Shown: in pieces, positions 16,257 to 25,036 of the stretch
Position numbering within the stretch: position 1 is the first letter of the stretch
Layout: the number at the start of each line of letters is the position of its first letter
Origin: Sinomonas cellulolyticus
GTDB lineage: Bacteria; Actinomycetota; Actinomycetes; Actinomycetales; Micrococcaceae
DNA length: 64,000 nt
Assembly: GCF_014656475.1 (NCBI RefSeq)
Contig: NZ_BNCM01000003.1
Span: forward strand, 1 to 64,000
Direction: 5' to 3'
Notes under the pieces: generated by a model
Told to the model about the DNA's origin: nothing
Database searches by the model: none
The model's input: the letters and a program-made list of their open reading frames with translations, nothing else
Program-made: the position numbers and the translations under genes

Positions 16257-17370
16257 TGTTGCGGGTCATGAGGTTGCTGACGCTCGGGCGCGGGTCGGGG
16301 TGAAGGGGACGGGCCTTCCCCGGCAGGATGAGTAATCGCCAAAGAACTCGCCCGACCGAAGGAAGACCCGTCTATGACCCACGGTAATGCCCCGCTGTCC
16401 CTGGAAGGCCGCCGGCGCCTGGTGAAGCGCTGCCAGGACCGCCCCATCGCCCACGTCGCCGCCGAGATGGGCATCTCCCGGGCCTGCGCGTCCACGTGGG
16501 TCAACCGCTACCGCAGGCACGGCGAGCTGGGCCTGCAGGACAGGCCCTCGGTGCCCAGGCGCCAGCCCACCGCCACCCCGGCCGAAGTCGTGGTCCGGAT
16601 CGAGGCCATGCGCCGGGAGAGGAAGTGGTCTGCGGCCCGCATCGCCCACGAGCTCGGCAACGAGGGCATCCGCATCAGCACCCGCACCGTGTCCCGGCAC
16701 CTGGCCCATCTGGGACTGAACCGGCGCCGCTTCATCGACCCCAACGGCGAGTCCAACCGGGAACCGAAGCGGATCCACGCCCGCTGGCCCGGGCACATGG
16801 TCCACGTGGACGTGAAGAAGGTCGGCCGCATCCCCGACGGCGGCGGCCACCGCGTCCACGGCCGCGGCAGCGCCCAGGCCAAGGCCGCCGAGCGGGCCAA
16901 GGCCAAGGGAGCCCGGGCCGGGTACGTCTACCTCCACTCCGCCGTGGACGGCCACACCCGACTGGCCTACACCGAGGCCCTGCCGGACGAGAGGGCCGCC
17001 ACCGCGATCGGGTTCGTCACCCGGGCCAAGGCCTTCTTCGCCGCGCACGGGATCACCTGGATCCACCGCATCGTCACCGACAACGGCTCCTGCTACCGCG
17101 CCCACGACTTCGCCCACGTCCTCCAAGGCGCCCGGCACCAGCGCATCACCCCGTACACCCCACGGCACAACGGAAAGGTCGAGCGCTACAACCGGATCCT
17201 GGCCGAGGAGTTCCTCTACGCCCGCGAATGGACCTCAGAACACCAGCGCGCACAGGCCCTCTCGGTCTGGAACGTCCACTACAACTACCATCGACCACAC
17301 ACTGCCGTGGGAAACCGGCCACCAGCCACCAAGGCCCGCACCCGCGTCACCAACGTCATGGCCTCATACA
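16257..17370 (+). mobile_element. IS481-family insertion sequence with 6-bp target duplication
   Basis: Imperfect terminal inverted repeats start TGT (left TGTTGCGGGTCATGAGG, right as complement TGTATGAGGCCATGACG; about 20 of 27 positions match). They are flanked by the direct repeat ACTAGC at 16,251-16,256 and 17,371-17,376, a clean target duplication. Length 1,114 bp, with one transposase gene. The intact repeats and gene suggest a recent insertion. It landed between the UvrD-like gene and its hairpin terminator. Confidence 0.85.
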
Positions 17371-17375
17371 ACTAG
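16374..17375 (+). CDS. IS481-family transposase
   Basis: 333 residues. N-terminal HTH (SLEGRRRLVKRCQDRPIAHV, AAEMGISRACASTWVNRYRR) followed by the rve integrase core: HVDVKKVGRIPDGGG (first Asp), HRIVTDNGSCYRAHDF (second Asp) and KVERYNRILAEEF (catalytic Glu), completing the DDE triad. The last coding base of the IS is 17,370; the final Asn codon is completed by the target duplication and the TAG stop is supplied wholly by it. The gene appears intact. Confidence 0.9.
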   Translation: MTHGNAPLSLEGRRRLVKRCQDRPIAHVAAEMGISRACASTWVNRYRRHGELGLQDRPSVPRRQPTATPAEVVVRIEAMRRERKWSAARIAHELGNEGIRISTRTVSRHLAHLGLNRRRFIDPNGESNREPKRIHARWPGHMVHVDVKKVGRIPDGGGHRVHGRGSAQAKAAERAKAKGARAGYVYLHSAVDGHTRLAYTEALPDERAATAIGFVTRAKAFFAAHGITWIHRIVTDNGSCYRAHDFAHVLQGARHQRITPYTPRHNGKVERYNRILAEEFLYAREWTSEHQRAQALSVWNVHYNYHRPHTAVGNRPPATKARTRVTNVMASYN

Positions 17376-17391
17376 CCGGCAGACGCCAACG

Positions 17392-19074
17392 CTACCTGCT
17401 GGCAATCACATTCCAGTCAGCCTGCGTAATCCATTCAACGAGACCCTTCGAGTCAAGCGGGCGAGCCGCGGCAACCTGTCCGAAGAACGATGATGGCGTG
17501 CGACTCATCGGACGTCCAGCATTTGTAGGTACTGAGGCTGCTCGACTCAGGATGACTCCGTGACGCGCGCGCGACATCATGACCGAGAGCACCCGTGCCT
17601 CCTCGGTTTTCTCCTCGGCGGTTGTCGCCCTGAAATCAGGAAGCACTCCGTCTTCGAGCCCAACGACGATTACCCAATCGAATTGCTGCCCCTTGCCTAC
17701 ATGTCCAGTGAGTAGATGAATCCCGGGGGCGGAGACCAGCGTTGTAGCATCCCCGACCCGAACCCGCCCGCGAACTTCTTGCGGAGTCACTCCATCGCGG
17801 AGCAAGTCGTAACACCAGGTGAGAGCGTCACGAAGGCTCTCGCGTCCGCTGGGATCAATAATGGAATCAAACCCCGACGCATCGTATAGGAAAGTCATCT
17901 TGTCGGGTGCCGCGAGATACCGTTTCAGATCAAAACTCGTTAGCATCGACTTGATGGTTCGCGCTGTGTCCGTGTCAAGGATCCCGTCGTCCCACCGAAA
18001 GAAGTGGATGTCTTCCGCCTCAAGCGCACCCTCTACGAAGCGACGACGCCCGACCGTTCGCGCGATGATGCCAACTCGATGACCTGGCGCGCGAGCCACC
18101 AATGCCCGCGCAACCTTCATGATCCACTCGCCCTCTGCTTCTGCAGTCCGGTGATGCGCGATGGCTGCCAAGCCTCCATTGGGCCATGATTCCGGATCCG
18201 CGCTAGTGAGAGCATTCCCGCCGGTGAGCCCTCCCAGGGCATTGACCATGGCAAGTACGGCAGGCGAAGACCGGTGCGACTCCGAGAACTCAACGACCTC
18301 GGTGCACTCAGCGCGTATCGCCGCATATACCTCATTGGGTTTGGCTCCTGCGAACCCGTAGATGCCCTGCGCCAGGTCACCCGCGTACGTAGTCCTCTTG
18401 TAGCCAATACGATTGACGATCCGTAGCTGCTGCGGTGTAAGGTCCTGGAACTCGTCGACGATTACAGCCCCGAAGTGCGCCCGATAGAGATCGGCAACTA
18501 CATCGTGGGCAAGGATCAGCTCGGCAAGTCTGGGAAGGTCGTCGTAGGTGAGGCGTCCCTGTTCAACGCGCAAACGTTCAAAGGCTAGTGCTTTCTCGCA
18601 CCCCGGCTTCTGCAGGAGTGCGTCTACCTCAGCATCAGTGCGCGGCTCCTGCTTCGACAATCTCAGCATCTTCTGGAGCGCTGCCGTAGTATTGAAATCA
18701 AGACCTTTGTCTCGGGCTTGGGCGCCGACCCAATCGCCATCAGGCAAAATCAGGTCAGGATCAAGTCCGATAACATTAGCGTGCGCTCGGAATAGTCTAG
18801 CGGCCAGCCCGTGAAAATTTGTAATCGCGATACGTTCCCGCATCTCCGAGATCGGGAGGTATTCGTTGAGTCGATCACGAATGTTGTCCCGCGCCCTGTT
18901 CGAAAAGGTTGTTATGAGGATCTTCTGGGGGCTCGTGACATCTCCGCGGTGGAGCAGCCCCTGGATGCGGAGGGCAAGCGCCTCGGTCTTACCGCAGCCC
19001 GCGGGCGCGACCACCAGGAGATCGCGAGCCGCAGCGTCCCGGATCTTAAGCTGCGATGTCGTCGGACGGATCAT
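17392..19074 (-). CDS. UvrD-like helicase, GajB-like partner of the OLD nuclease (Gabija-type)
   Basis: 560 residues, superfamily 1 helicase: Walker A APAGCGKT (23-30), motif Ia LITTFSNRARDNI (53-65), Walker B VIVDEFQDL (205-212), motif III AGDLAQGIYGFAGA (231-244, compare GDxxQSIYxFRGA of UvrD), C-terminal GHVGKGQQFDWVIVVGLEDG and motif VI VMMSRARHGVIL. Its start abuts the stop of the upstream OLD-nuclease gene. In Gabija, GajA nicks phage DNA and the UvrD-like GajB acts with it. Tandem OLD-UvrD pairs also define class 2 OLD systems, so Gabija-type is the best name without experiment. Last gene of a five-gene operon. Confidence 0.8.
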   Translation of the reverse strand: MIRPTTSQLKIRDAAARDLLVVAPAGCGKTEALALRIQGLLHRGDVTSPQKILITTFSNRARDNIRDRLNEYLPISEMRERIAITNFHGLAARLFRAHANVIGLDPDLILPDGDWVGAQARDKGLDFNTTAALQKMLRLSKQEPRTDAEVDALLQKPGCEKALAFERLRVEQGRLTYDDLPRLAELILAHDVVADLYRAHFGAVIVDEFQDLTPQQLRIVNRIGYKRTTYAGDLAQGIYGFAGAKPNEVYAAIRAECTEVVEFSESHRSSPAVLAMVNALGGLTGGNALTSADPESWPNGGLAAIAHHRTAEAEGEWIMKVARALVARAPGHRVGIIARTVGRRRFVEGALEAEDIHFFRWDDGILDTDTARTIKSMLTSFDLKRYLAAPDKMTFLYDASGFDSIIDPSGRESLRDALTWCYDLLRDGVTPQEVRGRVRVGDATTLVSAPGIHLLTGHVGKGQQFDWVIVVGLEDGVLPDFRATTAEEKTEEARVLSVMMSRARHGVILSRAASVPTNAGRPMSRTPSSFFGQVAAARPLDSKGLVEWITQADWNVIASR

Positions 19075-20682
19075 CTAAGCCACGATCTCTTCGAGGAGGC
19101 TGTTGATGCTTGAAATCTTTGAGGCGTTCGCCGACGTAAGGATCGGTAAGACCGACAATGACGCGCGAATCTTATACTTGCCCCTGCGACAGAACGCAGC
19201 CACATCGGCTTCGGTGTACGTACCACCAATACCCGTCGGCGTACAATTCGAGAGTTCATTTGTCGAGAACTGACCGCTGTTCTTTAGCGCGTTATACACC
19301 TCGGCAGCGCCGAGTGCCTTGACGTACTCGTCCTCAAGGTCGACATCGGAGACCCACACCGAGCTGGTCGGAAAGTCGGAAACTGCGATACCCGTTGCGG
19401 ACTCGGTAGTGCCCTGGGCGTCATAGTCGATGAGCCGCGAGATCCGGAGATCGAACCCACTAGGCCCGAAGAGCTTCGCAATGGCACTGATCTCCGCGGA
19501 CCCGTTGGTCTCGATGACGGAGACGCCGAGCCGGTCGAGGTTGCGGTCAGTGAGTTCGGCCACTCGTTCGAGAACGACCCGGTCAGAAAGCCCCTCGACG
19601 GTAATAATACGACGTGCCGTAAGCGGCTCAAGTTTGTCTCGGACCCACCACTGCACGAACGTCCGCTCGTTTGGTGCGAGGAATCCCGCAGAAGGCTGGA
19701 CGAGCTCGCCTCCCGGGCGAACAACCACGATTGAGTCGGCCTCGAACGCGCCCACGATGTCAGTGGAGTGAGTTGCCAGAACCTTCTGGTTGCTACTGGC
19801 CTTGAGCAGTCTCGCCATGCTTCGCTGGCTCGTGGGATGCAGATGTATCTCCGGCTCGTCGATACCGACGACGTTGGCCCCTGCACTCATCATGTCGTAA
19901 AGCGCGATCGCGTAGAGCGCGCGGGTACCGTCTGATTGCTGAGATAGCTCGTGCTCGACACCACCCTTGCTCACTCGAAGTCGGACGTCACTTAACACTT
20001 CATCGTCGGCCGAAGCACCGCTCACGAACGATAGATCGTTGGTGAGCACCTTGTTCGGGAGCGCCTTCGAGAGCTGACCGGCGAGATCAGTACGGAGCTG
20101 CCTGAGAATATTCGAGTTGCTGAGCTCCTGCTGGAACTGCTCAGCCACCTTGTCGAAATCGGCCTTTTCGGACCCTAGATCCACACTGCGAAGGAGATCG
20201 TCGAGAGCTGACCGGCGGTCCTCCCTCAGGTCGCGCGTCTGCGCGGTCGCGCTGAGAAATTTCCAACCGAGCCCCGCAACTTGGTCCCTTGAAAGTTGAC
20301 GTCCTGTTCCCGCATGGGGCGCAGTTCGGGTGATTGCGATCGTCTCGCTGGGATCGACAGTCGCGCTCAGCCTGATAGTAAGCCACGCCTTTTCAAGCAA
20401 CGGCTCATACCGAATCTCGTCAGGGAAGAGCGCCTTCTCGTCGGCAGAGAATTCCTCGAGGTCAACCTCAAAAAGTAGTGGTACGTCAGACGAACGGAAG
20501 TCATCAATCGTGATGTTTGCGTACAACTGAGCCGCGCTAGCCCCGAGCACAAGGTCAAGGGCCCGCAGTAACGACGACTTTCCAACGTCGTTTGCTCCGA
20601 CAAGGACCAGGTGATCCCGAACCGAGATCTCCGTATCAACTAGCCGTCGATAGTTTTCAAACTTGATCCTGGTGATCTTCAA
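19075..20682 (-). CDS. OLD-family ATPase/TOPRIM nuclease, GajA-like
   Basis: 535 residues. ABC-type ATPase half: Walker [12 protein letters not shown] (27-37), signature LSQQSDGTR (246-254), Walker [14 protein letters not shown] (271-283) and H-loop ATHS (303-306). C-terminal TOPRIM nuclease: [10 protein letters not shown] (catalytic Glu363) and LIDYDAQG (Asp419, Asp421). This order is diagnostic of OLD nucleases, and with the adjoining UvrD-like gene it matches GajA of the Gabija anti-phage system, which degrades DNA when nucleotide pools fall. Its ATG overlaps the hsdR stop by 4 bases, so it is translated together with the type I restriction gene. Confidence 0.85.
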   Translation of the reverse strand: MKITRIKFENYRRLVDTEISVRDHLVLVGANDVGKSSLLRALDLVLGASAAQLYANITIDDFRSSDVPLLFEVDLEEFSADEKALFPDEIRYEPLLEKAWLTIRLSATVDPSETIAITRTAPHAGTGRQLSRDQVAGLGWKFLSATAQTRDLREDRRSALDDLLRSVDLGSEKADFDKVAEQFQQELSNSNILRQLRTDLAGQLSKALPNKVLTNDLSFVSGASADDEVLSDVRLRVSKGGVEHELSQQSDGTRALYAIALYDMMSAGANVVGIDEPEIHLHPTSQRSMARLLKASSNQKVLATHSTDIVGAFEADSIVVVRPGGELVQPSAGFLAPNERTFVQWWVRDKLEPLTARRIITVEGLSDRVVLERVAELTDRNLDRLGVSVIETNGSAEISAIAKLFGPSGFDLRISRLIDYDAQGTTESATGIAVSDFPTSSVWVSDVDLEDEYVKALGAAEVYNALKNSGQFSTNELSNCTPTGIGGTYTEADVAAFCRRGKYKIRASLSVLPILTSANASKISSINSLLEEIVA

Positions 20683-23600
20683 GACGCCTCCCCCTTGGCG
20701 AACAACTCCGCCTGCTCTAGTACTAACTCGATTGCCTTCGCTTCTGCGTCCGGTGGATAGTCATATCTCGCGAGCAGCCGCCGCACCTTCGATCGCATCG
20801 CTGCGCGGACCGAGTCCTTGAAGTTCCAGTCGATCGTGGCAGACTCGCGCACGGCCTTGACGAGCTTCTGTGCGATCTCCTTTAGTACATCATCACCGAG
20901 CTCGAGAACGGCCGCGTCGTTCTGGGCAATGGCGTCATAGAAGGCGACCTCGTCCTCGCGGAGACCGAGCTCATCGTGGCGCAGCTTATCGTCACGCATC
21001 TGCTTGGCGAGCTTCACCAACTCCGCAATGATCTCCGCCGTGGTCAGCGATCGATTGGTGTATCTATTGATCGCCTCGTCCAGCAGCTCTGAGAACTTCC
21101 GTGCTTGAACCAGGTTAGTTCTCTGTACTGTACGGATCTGGTCATTAAGGAGGCGTCGCAGCAAACCCATTTGCAGATTCGGCTTCTCCTTCTCCGCCAG
21201 GGCGTCGAGGAACTCATCCGAGAGAATGGACAGCTCCGGTGTCTCCACCCCCGCGAGCTTGTAGATATCAACAACTTGGTCGGCCGCGACCGCTTCGTTC
21301 AGGAGCTGGCCAAGTGCCGTGTCGATTTCCACCGCACCCGAACCACCTCGTCCCGAATCGGGATTCTGGATCTTCAGGATCGCTGCGCGCACGTCGATGA
21401 AGAGCCGGACATCGTTGCGGATTACAGTGGCCTCGTCACGCGCGCCGGCCAGCGCGAAGGCCTTAGCAAGCGCGAGCACCTGGTCGTTAAACCGGCTCGT
21501 ACGGTCCGGGTCCGCCATGACAAAATCAAGCACCTTCGCATACTCCGCCAGCCGCTGCGGGGCGGTCAGGGCCGTCGAGGAGTCGTACTGAACGCCGTGG
21601 AGCAGGCCGCGCACGATGTCGTGCTTCTCGAGCATCACCGACACCATCTCCTCGATCGGCACGCCAGCCTGATCGCGGTCGGACGGCGAGTACTCCATGA
21701 GCGCTGCCTGGAGGTGCGCAAAGACGCCGATGTAGTCGACGATTAGGCCGCCCGGCTTATCGCGGAAGGTGCGATTCACGCGGGCGATAGCCTGCATGAG
21801 GCCCGCGCCCTGCATTGTCTTGTCTACATACATCGTGTGCATTGAGGGAGCATCGAAGCCGGTAAGCCACATGTCCCGCACGATCACAAGCTCTAGCTCA
21901 TCGTCCGGGTTCTTGGCTCGGAGCTTGAGATCCTTGCGAACGTCCTTAGAGTAGATATGCGCCTGGAAGTCGGCAGGATCGGCAGCGGAGCCGGTCATGA
22001 CGACCTTGATCTTGCCCTTCGCCGGGTCGTCTGAATGCCAATCTGGCCGGAGGGCAACGATCTTCTCGTAGAGCTTCACTGCGATCCTGCGGCTCATAAC
22101 CACGATCATGCCTTTACCGAACAGAGACTCGCGGCGCTTCTCCCAGTGGTCGACAACGTCACGAGCGATCAAATCAAGGCGGGAATTTGCGCCGACGATT
22201 GCTTCGAGGCGTGACCATCGCGACTTGGCCGCGGTCGCGGCTTCTTCTTCCACAGTCTCGGTAATCTCGTCTGCAAGCTCATCCAGTGCTGCGAGGTCCT
22301 TGTCGGAGAGGTCGATCTTCGCGAGCCGGGATTCGTAGAAGATTTTCACTGTCGCGCCGTCCTCGACGGCCCGAGTCAGATCGTAGACATCGACATAGTC
22401 GCCGAACACGGAACGGGTGCTCTTGTCGTTTGACTCAATTGGCGTTCCCGTGAATCCGAGGTAGGTTGCACCGGGCAGGGCGTCACGCATGTGCTTGGCG
22501 AGGCCCGCCTTGAGGCGTCCGTGCCGGTCGAGCTTCTCCGAGAAGCCATACTGCGAGCGGTGCGCTTCGTCGGCTACGACGACCATGTTGCGGCGATCGG
22601 TCAGCATCGGATCGGCGTCGCCGTCCTCGCCGGGCACGAACTTCTGAAGGGTGGTGAAGATAATCCCGCCCGAAGCACGCTTCAACTTCACGCGCAGGTC
22701 GGTGCGGGTCTCCGCCTGCACCGGTGTCTCAGGAAGGATCCGAGCCGGGGCGAAGGTCTCGCCGAAGAGCTGGTCGTCGAGGTCGTTTCGGTCGGTAATG
22801 AACACCAGTGTGGGGTTTGCCATGCGAGGGTCCCGCATGATCTTCGCGGCGTAGAACACCATCTCGAAGCTTTTGCCCGAGCCTTGTGTGTGCCAAACCA
22901 CGCCTCCGCGGCGATCGCCATCCGGGCGCGATGCTTGCACAGTCGACTCGACGGCCGCGTTCACCGCCCAGTACTGGTGGTACTTGGCAACGCGCTTCAC
23001 CAGGACGCGAGTCGGCTGGCCGGTGGCCTTGTCAGTCGCGGTCTCGTCGCTAAACACCACGAAGTTCTGCAACAGATCCAGGAACCGCTTCGGCTCGAAC
23101 ACCCCCTTGATAAGCACCTCGAGGGCAGGGACATGGCTAACCACCTCACGCCCCCCGATCGTCTTCCACGGGGCATAATGCTCGAAACCGCCGGTGTACG
23201 AGCTCATCGCCGCCGAGGTCCCATCCGAGACGACAGTCACGGCATTTGGGACGAACACTGAAGGGATGTCCTGCCTGTAGGTCTGCACCTGATTCCACGC
23301 CGACTTCAATGTCGCATGCTCCGCCGCCGGGTTCTTCAGCTCCAGCAATGCCAGCGGCATGCCGTTGACCATCACAAGCACATCGGGACGTCGATTCTTA
23401 CCGTTCTCGATGATCGTGAACTGGTTGATCGCCAGCCAGTCGTTGTTCCGTGGATGGTCGAAATCGAGCAGCCAGACCCGTGACGTGCGAAGCGTCCCGT
23501 TCGCTTCGCGGTGCTCGACCGGCACCCCTTCGGTGATGAGCTTGTGCAGCCGGTAGTTCTCGTCGATCGGACTCTGAGACTCGGCACGCTGCACCCGCTT

Positions 23601-23813
23601 GATCGCCTCATCCGCGAGGGCAGGACCCAGGCCGGGGTTGATCCGCCGGATGGCGTCGCGCAGGCGACCCCTGAGGAAGACGTCCTCATATGACTCACGC
23701 TCAGCACCAGACTCGCCGGGTGCGATGTCGGGGCCTTGAAGCGTTTGGAAGCCGATCTCGCGGAAGTACTCCAGCGCAGCCAACTCAACCGTATTTTCGT
23801 TGAATGCGCTCAC
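20679..23813 (-). CDS. hsdR: Type I restriction endonuclease subunit R
   Basis: 1,044 residues, the usual size. N-terminal PD-(D/E)xK nuclease: [20 protein letters not shown] with Asp144, Glu158 and Lys160. Superfamily 2 motor: Walker A HTQGSGKS (308-315), [16 protein letters not shown] (415-418), [10 protein letters not shown], and motif [12 protein letters not shown]. The C-terminal helical domain docks on the methylase complex. HsdR translocates and cuts unmethylated DNA when bound to M and S subunits, here supplied by the fused HsdM-S. Four-base overlaps (ATGA) join it to the BstXI-like gene upstream and the OLD nuclease downstream. No damage to catalytic motifs seen. Confidence 0.92.
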   Translation of the reverse strand: MSAFNENTVELAALEYFREIGFQTLQGPDIAPGESGAERESYEDVFLRGRLRDAIRRINPGLGPALADEAIKRVQRAESQSPIDENYRLHKLITEGVPVEHREANGTLRTSRVWLLDFDHPRNNDWLAINQFTIIENGKNRRPDVLVMVNGMPLALLELKNPAAEHATLKSAWNQVQTYRQDIPSVFVPNAVTVVSDGTSAAMSSYTGGFEHYAPWKTIGGREVVSHVPALEVLIKGVFEPKRFLDLLQNFVVFSDETATDKATGQPTRVLVKRVAKYHQYWAVNAAVESTVQASRPDGDRRGGVVWHTQGSGKSFEMVFYAAKIMRDPRMANPTLVFITDRNDLDDQLFGETFAPARILPETPVQAETRTDLRVKLKRASGGIIFTTLQKFVPGEDGDADPMLTDRRNMVVVADEAHRSQYGFSEKLDRHGRLKAGLAKHMRDALPGATYLGFTGTPIESNDKSTRSVFGDYVDVYDLTRAVEDGATVKIFYESRLAKIDLSDKDLAALDELADEITETVEEEAATAAKSRWSRLEAIVGANSRLDLIARDVVDHWEKRRESLFGKGMIVVMSRRIAVKLYEKIVALRPDWHSDDPAKGKIKVVMTGSAADPADFQAHIYSKDVRKDLKLRAKNPDDELELVIVRDMWLTGFDAPSMHTMYVDKTMQGAGLMQAIARVNRTFRDKPGGLIVDYIGVFAHLQAALMEYSPSDRDQAGVPIEEMVSVMLEKHDIVRGLLHGVQYDSSTALTAPQRLAEYAKVLDFVMADPDRTSRFNDQVLALAKAFALAGARDEATVIRNDVRLFIDVRAAILKIQNPDSGRGGSGAVEIDTALGQLLNEAVAADQVVDIYKLAGVETPELSILSDEFLDALAEKEKPNLQMGLLRRLLNDQIRTVQRTNLVQARKFSELLDEAINRYTNRSLTTAEIIAELVKLAKQMRDDKLRHDELGLREDEVAFYDAIAQNDAAVLELGDDVLKEIAQKLVKAVRESATIDWNFKDSVRAAMRSKVRRLLARYDYPPDAEAKAIELVLEQAELFAKGEAS

Positions 23814-25036
23814 AAGCCTTGCTCCTCAGCCAATGGCTCATCTTCAACCACGGCAGCAGTAAGTGGGAGATCCTCCGCCGCGTCAAACGAGGCCGACTGT
23901 TCTTCCACGGTCATGTCGTCACTAAGTTGGACCCAGACAGCACCGTGGGGCGATCTAATCATCTTGAAGTCGTTCGACATCCATCCGAACGTCACAAGCT
24001 CATCATCATCGTCGATGAACCCGATCTTCCGGCCTGCCTCCTGCAGCTCCGCCAATGAATAGCAGTGTCTCTGCCCAAGCAACGTGTTGCAGGTTGCGTG
24101 CCCCCATGCCACCGAAGTCGGGCGATGGTTTAGTGTCTCGTAGACCAGCGGTTCGAGATGGAAGAGATTTACCTTCGTCGACCGAGTTGCACCCTCAACT
24201 TGAAGAGCCGCGTTCAGCAGCCCATCAACCTGATTGAATTCGATTGGCCTATGAAGCTCCTCGTAATCAATCACCCGAAGACATAGAGGGCAGATGGACA
24301 GCCCGTTCCTAGTTACCCCTGCACGCTCGAGCCGATCCCCGAGCAACCCGCTATATTCAAGAATGCGCTTGAGATGGAAAGCCTGCGATGTCGTGTAGGG
24401 ACTCGACCGCGCATGAACGATTAGCCACGCAAGCATTGCCTGACACTCGAAATTCGTCTGAGCAGGGGCATACTCGGGCGCGAAGATCCCTTGCGGCGGT
24501 CCTTCATGGCGCGCCGGCCGCGACGATCCGACATTTGAGAGGCGTAGAACGTAGTCGCCTGAGTCTTTAACGCGCTCGCCTCGACGGGGGACAGCGCGGC
24601 CGTCTCGCGACAACCAGCGCACCTCCCAGTCAGGTGGAGGCGGGAACTCCTCCAGCGATGCATGGCTGCGATAGAGAACGAATGCGTCTCGCCCCACTAC
24701 TGGTGCGTTCGGTTCAGCGAAACGCGATCGCACGATGCCTGGCGCCTCAAAGTACTGGTCGGGGAACAGACGAACGACATAGCCGTCGACGTACTTCACC
24801 AGATCGACTTGCTCTAGGTGCTCGAAAGGAACAATCACCCTATTGTTGCGGTATACATGGTTCTGGTAGGCGCCTTTATCGCCACCTCGGGGCGTCGCAT
24901 AGCCCGCCTTGTTGATCTTCCTGATGTCTGCCGGTCCAAAGAAATGCCACGCTTCGGATGGACGAGGGTCATGCCCGCCACCGTGCCCATTCATCCTAAG
25001 GCACCCGCCTACTGTGCAAAGTTGAGGATCGTTCAT
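23810..25036 (-). CDS. BstXI-like HNH restriction-endonuclease family protein
   Basis: 408 residues. The segment [20 protein letters not shown] ... [10 protein letters not shown] ... [15 protein letters not shown] resembles the N-terminal part of BstXI-family type II enzymes (K-Y-K-x-G-x-T-R-G ... YQN-V-RN). The C-terminal part has a zinc-HNH layout: SICPLCLR (Cys249, Cys252), NLFHLEPL (His293), [16 protein letters not shown] (His304, His313, Cys316, Asn317). It sits where hsdS would lie in a type I operon, with ATGA overlaps on both sides. It may be a second nuclease using the same methylation mark, a McrA-like modified-DNA cutter, or a regulator of the complex. Assignment is by motif recall, not a search. 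Confidence 0.55.
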   Translation of the reverse strand: MNDPQLCTVGGCLRMNGHGGGHDPRPSEAWHFFGPADIRKINKAGYATPRGGDKGAYQNHVYRNNRVIVPFEHLEQVDLVKYVDGYVVRLFPDQYFEAPGIVRSRFAEPNAPVVGRDAFVLYRSHASLEEFPPPPDWEVRWLSRDGRAVPRRGERVKDSGDYVLRLSNVGSSRPARHEGPPQGIFAPEYAPAQTNFECQAMLAWLIVHARSSPYTTSQAFHLKRILEYSGLLGDRLERAGVTRNGLSICPLCLRVIDYEELHRPIEFNQVDGLLNAALQVEGATRSTKVNLFHLEPLVYETLNHRPTSVAWGHATCNTLLGQRHCYSLAELQEAGRKIGFIDDDDELVTFGWMSNDFKMIRSPHGAVWVQLSDDMTVEEQSASFDAAEDLPLTAAVVEDEPLAEEQGL

